Assembly (NCBI GenBank): GCA_964618215.1
Contig: CAZTZE010000018.1
Span: 1-64,000, forward strand
From: CG2-30-58-95 sp964618215
Lineage (GTDB): Bacteria; Chloroflexota; Anaerolineae; Anaerolineales; Villigracilaceae
DNA: 64,000 nt
Direction: 5' to 3'
A program made the position numbers and the translations under genes. This document shows positions 52,934 to 60,465 of the stretch, piece after piece. Within the stretch, counting starts at the first letter, position 1; each line of letters opens with the position of its first letter. Below the pieces are notes generated by a model. It made no database searches, was not told where the DNA came from, and was given only the letters and a program-made list of their open reading frames with translations.

Positions 52934-55006
52934 ATGCCGGGCGACGAGTTGCGTTCATCCCTTGAGCTACTCTACAATGTCAGCCGCGAGCTGGCCTCAG
53001 CATTAGACTTGCAAACGGTCCTGCAACGGGTATTGTTCCAGTCGCTCAAGTATGCCGGCGGCGAGCGCGGCAGTATCGTCGTCCTGGACGACAACGGCAA
53101 ACCGGTGGAGGCGGCCATTGTCTACGGGAAGCGGATTCTCGATCACACCACGCAGCAACTTCGCGAAACGGTGGAACACGGCCTGGCCGGGTGGGTGTTG
53201 CGCCAGCGACAGGCCGTCTTGGTCCCGGATACCAGCCAGGATGAGCGCTGGCTGCGCCGCCCGGACGATGCCGCCGAGCGCAGTGGAGCGAAATCTGCCA
53301 TCTGCGTTCCGCTCATGGCGCGCGAACGACAGGTTGGGGTGCTGACCCTCGTCCACCCGACCCCGGGAGCCTATAGTAAAGAACACTTCAGTTTGATGCA
53401 GGCTATTGCAGACCAGGCTGGTATCGCCGTGCTGAACGCCCGCCTCTACACCGAGAGTCAACGTCAGGCGCGCGTGATGACCTCCCTGGCTACCAGCGCC
53501 GCGACTATTAACCTTACGCTGCGCCTGGACGATGTTCTGCAGCGCATCCTCACCGAGATCATTAAGGCGTTGCAGGTCGAGACGGTGGCGATAGCCTTGA
53601 TCGAGCCAGACGGCGCTCTCGTTTTCAAGGCTGCCAATGGCAAGCAAGCGGAAAGCATTACCGGTAAACGTATTCCCGCCGGGAAGGGTATCCTCGGCTG
53701 GGTGGCGAGCGAGGGGCAGGGTGTCATCCTCCCGGATGTGTCCGCGGACAAGCGCTTCCTGCCCGGGGTTGATCAATTCACTGGAATGGAAGTAAAGGCC
53801 CTCTCGGCTGCCCCGATTTATGCGCAGGGGCGGGTGATTGGCGTCTTGGAAGCCATAAATCCCGTTTCTGGAACCTTCGACCCGGATGCCTTGCTGGTGC
53901 TGACCGGCATCAGCAGTTTGGCCGGATCGAACATCCAACATGCACAGCTCTTTGAACGTCTGGGAGCCGCCCACCAGCGTTATCGCGAATTGTTCGAGGA
54001 TAGCATTGATCCCATTCTGATCACCAATTGGGAGGGGAAGATACTGGAGGCGAACCACCAGGCGGTTAATATCAGTGGCTATGCTGCTCAACAGTTGCAT
54101 GAAATGAGCATTGGTGATTTACATCTGCTTGACCAGACTGAAAAGGGTGCAGACCTTGAAAGTCTAAAAGCTGGCAAAACCTGCGATTACGAATCAGTTT
54201 TGAAAAGCAAAGCCGGGCAGGAAGTCCCAATCCAGGTTTACGTCCGCAAGGTAGTGTTCGAAGACAGGGAATTGTTGCAGTGGATATTGCGCGATATAAC
54301 CGAACGCAAGTACCTGGACAACCTGCGCGATGACCTGACCGCGATGATCTACCACGACCTGCGCTCGCCGCTGGCGAACATCATCTCCAGCCTGGACGTG
54401 CTTGCGACGGTATTACCTCCAGAGGACAGTGAAATGGCGCAATCTGTCCTGACGATTGCCCGCCGTTCTACGGCGCGCATTCAGCGCTTGATCAGCTCAC
54501 TGCTGGATGTCAACCGGCTCGAATCCGGACAGCCGGTCGGTGAGAGACAATCCATTGCGCTCAGCGTGATCGTGGAAGAAGCCTTCGATGCCGTCCGCCC
54601 GATAACGGATAACCGCCGCCAGTCTCTGTTCAACGGTTTGGCGGCACGGCTCCCACCCGTGTTCGTGGATACGGATATGATCCGCCGGGTATTGATCAAC
54701 TTATTGGAGAACGCCTCCAAGTACACACCGCAAGGTGGTACGATCGAGACGGGCGCCAAGCCGGATGGAGATTGGGTTCAGGCGTGGATCCAGGATAATG
54801 GTCCCGGCATCCCCATCGCCGATCAGGAGCGCATCTTTGACAAGTTCACCCGTCTGAAGGGGAAAGATTCGCCCAGCGGATTGGGAGTCGGGCTGGCCTT
54901 CTGCCGGTTAGCCGTCCAGGGTCACGGCGGGCGCATCTGGGTCGAAAGCACACCCGGACAAGGGGCGCGTTTCGCGTTTACGCTGCCCGTCAAAAAGGAT
55001 AAATAG
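52934..55006 (+). CDS. Soluble sensor histidine kinase, GAF-GAF-PAS-HisKA-HATPase
   Basis: A 690-residue kinase with no membrane segment. Two GAF domains (about residues 10-170 and 185-340), a PAS domain (350-455), a HisKA with MIYHDLRSPLANIISSLDVL (His near 476), and an HATPase with N box LLENASKYT, G1 QDNGPGIP and G2 GLGVGLAFCRLAVQGHGGRI. It senses an intracellular signal. No response regulator is adjacent. The next gene, a metallo-beta-lactamase-like protein, begins 22 bp later and may be functionally linked. Confidence 0.92.
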   Translation: MPGDELRSSLELLYNVSRELASALDLQTVLQRVLFQSLKYAGGERGSIVVLDDNGKPVEAAIVYGKRILDHTTQQLRETVEHGLAGWVLRQRQAVLVPDTSQDERWLRRPDDAAERSGAKSAICVPLMARERQVGVLTLVHPTPGAYSKEHFSLMQAIADQAGIAVLNARLYTESQRQARVMTSLATSAATINLTLRLDDVLQRILTEIIKALQVETVAIALIEPDGALVFKAANGKQAESITGKRIPAGKGILGWVASEGQGVILPDVSADKRFLPGVDQFTGMEVKALSAAPIYAQGRVIGVLEAINPVSGTFDPDALLVLTGISSLAGSNIQHAQLFERLGAAHQRYRELFEDSIDPILITNWEGKILEANHQAVNISGYAAQQLHEMSIGDLHLLDQTEKGADLESLKAGKTCDYESVLKSKAGQEVPIQVYVRKVVFEDRELLQWILRDITERKYLDNLRDDLTAMIYHDLRSPLANIISSLDVLATVLPPEDSEMAQSVLTIARRSTARIQRLISSLLDVNRLESGQPVGERQSIALSVIVEEAFDAVRPITDNRRQSLFNGLAARLPPVFVDTDMIRRVLINLLENASKYTPQGGTIETGAKPDGDWVQAWIQDNGPGIPIADQERIFDKFTRLKGKDSPSGLGVGLAFCRLAVQGHGGRIWVESTPGQGARFAFTLPVKKDK

Positions 55007-55028
55007 AGAATCTCTTTGAGGAGTTATT

Positions 55029-55883
55029 ATGCAAGCCATCGCTGAGGATGTATATATAGAAAACCAATACATGGGTGTGACTTTGGGCGCCATCCGCCTG
55101 CCGCATGGATTGATCCAGGTGGATGCCCCGCCCTCGCCGGAGGACGTGCGCTCCTGGCGCGCGGCCCTGCTCAACCTGGGTGGAAGCTCGGAGCGGTTGC
55201 TGGTCAACCTGGATACTCATCCGGATCGCACGCTGGGCGCCCGCTCGATGGACTGCACCGTGGTCGCCCAGGAAAAAGCAACACAGGTTTTCCGTAACCG
55301 TCCCAGCACCTTCAAGACGCAGGGGGACGAGACCGGTGCGGATTGGGAGACAATTCCAGGCCTGGGCAATGTTCGCTGGGCGCCACCCGAGATTTCTTTC
55401 AGCCATGCAATGACGATCCACTGGGGTGGGACATCCGTCCTGTTGGAACACCATCCGGGGCCTGGCGTTGGGGCGTCGTGGGTCATTTTGCCGGAGCCTA
55501 AGGTGGTCTTTGTTGGAGACACCCTTGTTCTCAACCAACCGCCCTTCCTGGCCAGCGCCGACTTGCCAGCCTGGATTGATGCGTTGAAATTATTGCTCTC
55601 CCCGGCTTATCGTGGCTGGCTGGTGGTCAGTGGTCGCGGCGGGTTGGCGGCGGTGGAAGTCATCCGCGCTCAGGTGGAATATCTTAAGCATATTTTGGGC
55701 AAGCTGGATAAACTGGCTGAGAAGAAATCCCCCTCAGAAGAGATCGAAAAGCTGATCGCGCCGCTGCTTTCCGGTTTTACTATCCCCAACGATCTCCAGC
55801 GCCAATACGCCCAACGCTTGCGCTATGGTCTAAATCAATACTACCTGCGTCACTACCGCCCGACGAATAATGCCGCCGAGTGA
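55029..55883 (+). CDS. Degenerate metallo-beta-lactamase-fold protein
   Basis: A 284-residue protein. The fold is suggested by LIQVDAPPSPEDVRSWRAALL near residue 28, LLVNLDTHPDRTLGARSM where active enzymes have HxHxDH, and HHPGPGVGASWVILPEPKVVFVGDTLV (positions about 138-164), which matches the late metal-ligand region. The first metal motif keeps only one His and an Asp, so hydrolase activity is doubtful. A long C-terminal helical extension follows. It may be a sensor partner of the upstream kinase. Confidence 0.65.
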   Translation: MQAIAEDVYIENQYMGVTLGAIRLPHGLIQVDAPPSPEDVRSWRAALLNLGGSSERLLVNLDTHPDRTLGARSMDCTVVAQEKATQVFRNRPSTFKTQGDETGADWETIPGLGNVRWAPPEISFSHAMTIHWGGTSVLLEHHPGPGVGASWVILPEPKVVFVGDTLVLNQPPFLASADLPAWIDALKLLLSPAYRGWLVVSGRGGLAAVEVIRAQVEYLKHILGKLDKLAEKKSPSEEIEKLIAPLLSGFTIPNDLQRQYAQRLRYGLNQYYLRHYRPTNNAAE

Positions 55884-55932
55884 GCCGAGTAGGCCTTCGG
55901 CAGCACTTACTCGGTCGGTAGGCCTTCAGCAG
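55884..55932. repeat. Composite of CCGAGTAGG modules
   Basis: GCCGAGTAGGCCTTCGGC is followed by AGCACTTACTCGGT and CGGTAGGCCTTCAGC. The middle part is the inverse of the coding variant CCGAGTAGGTGCT, so both variant ends meet here. Confidence 0.8.
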
Positions 55933-55951
55933 GTGAGGAGTAAACATTTCT

Positions 55952-57082
55952 GTGCCTGGAGATTATGATAGCCTTTTGGGTTGCCAATACCAACCGATCT
56001 TTGAGCTGACACGCGGCAGGATTGTCGAATCAATCCATTTTGGGGCGGCGGCTGTTGTCGATTCCACCGGCCGCCTGCTTGCCTGGTATGGTGAGCCGAG
56101 CGCCGTCGCTTTTATGCGTTCCAGCGCCAAGCCCTTGCAGGCTTTGCCGCTCATCGAGCGCGGCGGCGACAATGTCTTTCACCTGACATCCAAAGAGATC
56201 GCCATCATTTGCGGCTCTCACGATGGCATGGATGAGCATCTCGCGGTAGTGCAAGGCATACAAGCCAAAGTTGGGGTTCAGGAAAGCGACCTGATCTGCG
56301 GCGTGCACCCGTCCTATCATCTGCTGACCGCAGAGGCGATGAAAGCGCGCGGCGAAGTCCCGACCCCCAACCGGCATAATTGTTCAGGTAAACACACCGG
56401 CATGTTGGCGCATGCCCGCATGCGTGGGCTGCCGATCGCGGATTACACAAACCCTGAGCAACCCATCCAGCAGACCATTTTGGAAACCATCTCCGAGATG
56501 TGTGGCATTTCCAAAGCCCAGGTTGAAATTGGGATTGATGGTTGTTCAGCGCCGAACTTCGCGCTGCCGCTTTATAACGCCGCGCTGGGTTTTGCACACC
56601 TGTGCGACCCGCGCGGATTGTCGGTCGAGCGCTCAACAGCCTGCCGCCGCATCACAGGCGCCATGATGGCCCATCCCGATATGATCGCGGGGCCGGGGCG
56701 CTTCGACACGCGCCTGATGGAAGTTTGCAGCGGGAGGCTTATCTCCAAAGGTGGTGCAGAAGGTTACCTGCTGATGGGAATCATGGCCGGCGCGTTGGGT
56801 GCGGATTCGCCCGGCGTTGGCATTGCGCTCAAGATTGCCGACGGCGATCTCCCTGTGCGTAAACCGGATGGTGCGACGTATAACCGCGTCCGCCCGGCGG
56901 TGGGGCTGGAGCTGCTCAAACAGCTCGGCGCAATCTCGGACAAAGAACTGGAAGCGTTGGCCGAGTTTGGCCCGCGCAAAGCGGTCACCAACTGGCGCAA
57001 ACTGGTCGTCGGCGAGAGCCGCCCGGCCTTTACTTTGGAGCGGGAAAAAGAAGCGCAACCTGCCGCAGGCCTACCGGCATGA
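55952..57082 (+). CDS. L-asparaginase, AnsA/ReAII (Asparaginase_II) family
   Basis: A 376-residue protein of the family typified by the thermolabile Rhizobium etli asparaginase. Conserved blocks are RSSAKPLQALPLI near residue 56, CGSHDGMDEHLAVV, HNCSGKHTGMLAH with the proposed nucleophile serine and lysine, and DGCSAPNFALPL. It hydrolyses asparagine to aspartate. The start is GTG 55952 with GGTGAGGAG upstream. It overlaps nth by 4 bp. Confidence 0.88.
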   Translation: MPGDYDSLLGCQYQPIFELTRGRIVESIHFGAAAVVDSTGRLLAWYGEPSAVAFMRSSAKPLQALPLIERGGDNVFHLTSKEIAIICGSHDGMDEHLAVVQGIQAKVGVQESDLICGVHPSYHLLTAEAMKARGEVPTPNRHNCSGKHTGMLAHARMRGLPIADYTNPEQPIQQTILETISEMCGISKAQVEIGIDGCSAPNFALPLYNAALGFAHLCDPRGLSVERSTACRRITGAMMAHPDMIAGPGRFDTRLMEVCSGRLISKGGAEGYLLMGIMAGALGADSPGVGIALKIADGDLPVRKPDGATYNRVRPAVGLELLKQLGAISDKELEALAEFGPRKAVTNWRKLVVGESRPAFTLEREKEAQPAAGLPA

Positions 57083-57771
57083 CCGATTTATCCGCTCTGG
57101 CAAGAGAGGTGCAGCATCGCCTGCTTTCTTTTTACCGAGTAGGTGCTGCGCATGGACAGCCGACCTGGCGCAATCCCCTGCCGCCGCTCGACGAACTTGT
57201 CTCGACCATCCTTTCGCAAAATACCAACGACGTTAACCGCGACCGCGCCTTCCAGGCCCTGAAAGCGCGCTTCCCGAATTGGGAAGCGGCACGCGACGCC
57301 GAACTTGGTTCCGTTATCGAGGCCATCCGCCCGGCCGGGCTGGCCAACCAGAAAGGTCCGCGTATCCAGGCCGTGTTGCGCGCCATCAGCGCTGAACGCG
57401 GCAAATTGGATTTGAACTTTCTGGCTGACCTTCCGCTCGAAGAAGCCCGCGCCTGGCTGACCAAGTTCAAAGGCGTTGGCCCGAAAACAGCCGCCATCGT
57501 GCTGCTCTTCTCGCTCGGCCGCCCGGCTTTTCCGGTGGATACGCACATTTATCGCGTGACGGGTCGCATTGGCCTGCTCCCTGAGAGGATGACTGTCGAG
57601 CAGGCGCATGAACATCTGGAAGGACTGTTTCCGCCCGAAACGTATTACGCCGCTCACTTGAATATCATCCGTTTGGGGCGTGAAGTCTGCGCGGCGCGCA
57701 AGCCGGATTGTATGGCCTGTCCGCTCGGCTCAATTTGTAAATACGAACAGGAAAAGGTAACTGCTCAATAA
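57079..57771 (+). CDS. nth: Endonuclease III-like DNA glycosylase/lyase
   Basis: A 230-residue HhH-GPD glycosylase that removes oxidised pyrimidines. The HhH motif FKGVGPKTAAIVL carries the catalytic lysine, VDTHIYRV the aspartate, and CAARKPDCMACPLGSIC the [4Fe-4S] ligands spaced C-x6-C-x2-C-x5-C. Near residue 20, YRVGAAHG is encoded by the 20-bp element shared with the deacetylase gene, where relatives usually run directly from a YG-like turn to EPTW. The 4-bp overlap with asparaginase suggests coupling. Confidence 0.93.
   Translation: MTDLSALAREVQHRLLSFYRVGAAHGQPTWRNPLPPLDELVSTILSQNTNDVNRDRAFQALKARFPNWEAARDAELGSVIEAIRPAGLANQKGPRIQAVLRAISAERGKLDLNFLADLPLEEARAWLTKFKGVGPKTAAIVLLFSLGRPAFPVDTHIYRVTGRIGLLPERMTVEQAHEHLEGLFPPETYYAAHLNIIRLGREVCAARKPDCMACPLGSICKYEQEKVTAQ
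57133..57152. repeat. CCGAGTAGGTGCTGCGCA element in nth
   Basis: TACCGAGTAGGTGCTGCGCA, the same 20 bases as in the deacetylase gene and the same frame (YRVGAAH). Confidence 0.88.
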
Positions 57772-57901
57772 GATGAGAACATTTTGAAACTACAATTTAC
57801 CGGAGATAGACGGAGATGAACAGTGTTACGATCTATAAGATGGTAAAATAGAGTGTCCTCGGGGTGCTTGGCGAAAGCCGGATGGAAAGGAGGTGAGCAA
57901 G

Positions 57902-58054
57902 ATGCTGAATTATACCAGAGAGCGCGGCCAGGGATTGGTCGAGTATGCGTTCCTTATTCTCTTGGTAGTCCTCGTCGTTATTGCTGTTGTTACCTTGCTT
58001 GGCCCGATCGTCGCAAACATGTACAGCACGATAACCAGTAGATTTCCCCAATAA
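57902..58054 (+). CDS. Flp/Fap-type pilin
   Basis: A 50-residue protein starting at ATG 57902 after GGAAAGGAGG. The sequence MLNYTRERGQGLVEYAFLIL then LVVLVVIAVVTLLGP and a short polar tail is the Flp (type IVb) pilin pattern: a short leader, then GQGLVEYA with the conserved E-Y after the prepilin peptidase site, then one hydrophobic helix. No tad or cpa assembly genes lie nearby, so it is an orphan pilin here. Confidence 0.85.
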   Translation: MLNYTRERGQGLVEYAFLILLVVLVVIAVVTLLGPIVANMYSTITSRFPQ

Positions 58055-58072
58055 GCCAATTCTGGGTAGCAC

Positions 58073-58187
58073 CACCGGGTAGGCCTTCGGCAGTAAATCG
58101 TGGTTATCGTAGGACGGATTTTCGCGATAGCACCCCGAAGGGGGCTTACCCGCCATCTACGCCGGCAGGTATGGAAACCTGCCCTAC
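58073..58187. repeat. CCGAGTAGG-like element and GTAGGGCAGG element copy B
   Basis: ACCGGGTAGGCCTTCGGCAG at 58073-58092 is a CCGAGTAGG-family copy. At 58109-58187 GTAGGACGGATTTTCGCG...GGAAACCTGCCCTAC is homologous to the reverse complement of 51133-51210 along its whole length. Confidence 0.85.
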
Positions 58188-58287
58188 ATATGGGGGCATC
58201 AAGGATGCCATTCTAGCAACCACGTTTAAGTGCATTGATACTCAATTCTGCTGAAATTATTATGGAGAAAAGCAACCCCCCGAGCGT

Positions 58288-58743
58288 TCAATGCTGCGGG
58301 AGGCTGTCTCTGTAAAATCCAAGTAGTTCCAACAACCCATTCGGATAGACGGGCGGCATGTCCCCGCCAAACTCATCCATGCGCTTCCAGACGGCTTTGA
58401 ATTTCTGGCCGAGTTCATCGCCCTGGATAATTTCCTTTTCGTAGAAGGATTTATCTTTCAAGCGGCCATCGTAAACCAGCACGATCTCGTGGCCGCGCCA
58501 GCCTTCGTAAACAAAAATATCTTCAAGCATGCCCAGATAGCGAATGTCGGTGAGTTCCGCGCCAATTTCTTCCACAAATTCGCGCCGGATGGTCTCCTCG
58601 CCGCGCTCGCCGAACTCGATTGCCCCGCCCAGTGGACGGTAGAAGGTCTGGTTCTTTTTGCTGTCGCGGCCTTCAGCCACGAGAATTTTCTCGTTGTGTT
58701 GGCAGACGCAGATGGCAATTGAGCGGATTTTTTCCGAGTGCAT
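58288..58743 (-). CDS. Nudix hydrolase
   Basis: A 151-residue protein with a complete Nudix box, GGAIEFGERGEETIRREF followed by VEEIGAEL (G-x5-E-x7-RE-x2-EE-x-G). It hydrolyses a nucleoside diphosphate linked to another moiety; the substrate cannot be predicted. It is a single gene next to miaB, separated by a palindromic repeat. Confidence 0.9.
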   Translation of the reverse strand: MHSEKIRSIAICVCQHNEKILVAEGRDSKKNQTFYRPLGGAIEFGERGEETIRREFVEEIGAELTDIRYLGMLEDIFVYEGWRGHEIVLVYDGRLKDKSFYEKEIIQGDELGQKFKAVWKRMDEFGGDMPPVYPNGLLELLGFYRDSLPQH

Positions 58744-58758
58744 ATTCCCTCACAGAAT

Positions 58759-58787
58759 CCTCCCGCAGGTTTAGAACCTGGGGGAGG
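58759..58787. repeat. CCTCCCGCAGGTTT palindrome, short form
   Basis: CCTCCCGCAGGTTT and AACCTGGGGGAGG meet with almost no spacer, forming a compact hairpin between nudix and miaB. It may end miaB transcription. Confidence 0.75.
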
Positions 58788-58792
58788 TCAGG

Positions 58793-60100
58793 TCAGATTC
58801 GCGCCTGCATGGACCACGGCCCCGTCCATGTGACGGTGACCGGCAGGACCTTGCCGCGCAGGTCGTCATCGGATTCTACGAACACCAGCTTGTTGGTGGG
58901 CGTACGGCCCTTCCAGCGGCCTTTGACTTTTTCTTCAAACAATACTTTCACCTTTTCGCCCAAATAACGGGCATTGATTTCGCCGACGATTTTTTCCTGC
59001 ATCTCTTCCAGGACGCGGAAACGGCGCATCTTTTCGGTGGCCGGCACGTCATCCGCCATGCGGCGGGCGGAGACAGTCCCCTCACGGGGTGAGTAACGCG
59101 CCAGATGGGCGACATCCAGTTTCAAGTCGGCCAGCAATTCATAGGTCTGCATGAACTGCGCTTCCCCCTCGCCGGGGAAACCAACAATGATATCGGTGGC
59201 AATCGCGACGGCGGGAATTTTCTCGCGGATGCGACTCACGATGCGGCGGTAATCGGCCTGAGTGTAGCCGCGTTTCATGGCTTTCAGAACCAGGTCATCG
59301 CCCGCTTGAATCGGGATTTCGATGTGCGGCATGACCTTTGGCAGTTTGGCGACAGTATCCAGCAAATCTTCGCTGAAATAATTGGGATGTGAGGTCAGGA
59401 AGCGGATGCGTTCCAACCCTTCGATATCATCCAAAATGCGCAATAACGCGGCTAAATTGGGGCCGTCGGGAATATCATTGCCGTAGCGGTCCACGATTTG
59501 GCCGAGCAACGTAATTTCTTTCACGCCCTGTGCGGCGAGAGTGCGCGCTTCAGAGAGAATCTCGCCGACCGGGCGCGAGCGTTCCACGCCGCGCTTATAA
59601 GGGATGATGCAGAAGGTACAGGCGTGCGAACAGCCGAGTACAACGGGAAGATGCACGGAGACGGTTTTACCGCGCTCATGCTCGGGCAGGATGTCGCCGT
59701 CCATAACGGCGAACCGGCCCTCGGTCGCGCGCGTTTCGAGCGCCTGTGCATCGGACTGAGTCAAGAACGAAATCAATGGGCCGGGGTCGGAGGGTGGGGA
59801 GAATACATCCACGAAAGGAAATCTGGCGCGCAGTTTCTCGTCCCCTTTCACGCCGACCAGGCAGCCCATCAGGTTGATAACGAGATTGGGGTTGCGCTTC
59901 TTGAGCGGGCGCAGGGAATGCAGGCGGCCGGTGGCCTTGTCCTCGGCGGACTGGCGCACCACGCAGGTGTTCAGAACGATGATATCGGCCTCTTCGGCCT
60001 GACTGGTATGGCTGTAGCCCAGGCGTTCAAGGGCCGACCCCAGTCGCTGCGAGTCGGCCACGTTCATTTGACAGCCTTCGGTCCAAATATGATATTTCAT
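58793..60100 (-). CDS. miaB: tRNA-2-methylthio-N6-dimethylallyladenosine synthase
   Basis: A 435-residue radical-SAM methylthiotransferase that modifies A37 of tRNAs reading UNN codons. The N-terminal [4Fe-4S] cysteines lie in EGCQMN, LNTCVV and MGCLVG, the radical-SAM cluster in CSHACTFCIIPYKRG, and a TRAM domain ends the protein. TATAAT lies 7 bp before ATG 60100, so a leaderless message is likely. The adjacent tRNA-Ser(UGA) is itself a MiaB substrate class. Confidence 0.94.
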   Translation of the reverse strand: MKYHIWTEGCQMNVADSQRLGSALERLGYSHTSQAEEADIIVLNTCVVRQSAEDKATGRLHSLRPLKKRNPNLVINLMGCLVGVKGDEKLRARFPFVDVFSPPSDPGPLISFLTQSDAQALETRATEGRFAVMDGDILPEHERGKTVSVHLPVVLGCSHACTFCIIPYKRGVERSRPVGEILSEARTLAAQGVKEITLLGQIVDRYGNDIPDGPNLAALLRILDDIEGLERIRFLTSHPNYFSEDLLDTVAKLPKVMPHIEIPIQAGDDLVLKAMKRGYTQADYRRIVSRIREKIPAVAIATDIIVGFPGEGEAQFMQTYELLADLKLDVAHLARYSPREGTVSARRMADDVPATEKMRRFRVLEEMQEKIVGEINARYLGEKVKVLFEEKVKGRWKGRTPTNKLVFVESDDDLRGKVLPVTVTWTGPWSMQARI

Positions 60101-60122
60101 GTCCGGTATTATAACGTGATTC

Positions 60123-60174
60123 CTAATGCGTGATGCGTGGGGGAACTTCACGGCTCACGCATCACGCATCAGGA
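60123..60174. repeat. ATGCGTG heptad palindrome
   Basis: CCTAATGCGTGATGCGTG on the left is answered by CACGCATCACGCATCAGG on the right with one mismatch. Both arms are period-7. Confidence 0.85.
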
Positions 60175-60221
60175 TATTGAAATGAGCAGCACTTCAAAAT
60201 TATGGTAAAATCTTCGCGCCT

Positions 60222-60306
60222 GGAGGGATGACCGAGCGGCTGAAGGTAACGGTCTTGAAAACCGTCGTGGCGCAAGTCACCGTGGGTTCGAATCCCACTC
60301 CCTCCG
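60222..60306 (+). tRNA. tRNA-Ser (anticodon TGA)
   Basis: An 85-nt class II tRNA. The acceptor stem GGAGGGA pairs with TCCCTCC, G is the discriminator, the anticodon TGA (60256-60258) sits in a CTTGAAA loop, a long variable arm is present, and the T loop is TTCGAAT. CCA is not encoded. Confidence 0.97.
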
Positions 60307-60307
60307 C

Positions 60308-60372
60308 TGAGAGATGCGAGTTATGGGTTGCGAGATACGTGACGTAACTCCTAACCTGCACCCTCCTACCCC
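60308..60372. repeat. Heptad word repeat between the tRNA genes
   Basis: Period-7 words GCGAGTT, ATGGGTT, GCGAGAT on the left and GTAACTC, CTAACCT, GCACCCT on the right. Confidence 0.65.
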
Positions 60373-60375
60373 CAC

Positions 60376-60465
60376 GGGGAGGTGCCAGAGTGGCCGATTG
60401 GGCTCGCCTGCTAAGTGAGTGCTGGGGTTAAACTCAGCCGCGGGTTCGAATCCCGTTATTCCCCA
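60376..60465 (+). tRNA. tRNA-Ser (anticodon GCT) with altered acceptor 3' strand
   Basis: D arm, anticodon arm (GCT in CTGCTAA), long variable arm and T arm (GCGGG TTCGAAT CCCGT) fit tRNA-Ser. The 5' acceptor GGGGAGG should pair with CCTCCCC, but the 3' side reads TATTCCCC, leaving a mismatch and an extra base. The adjacent recombinase gene overlaps bases 60434-60465. The 3' end may have been rewritten by element integration. Confidence 0.85.
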
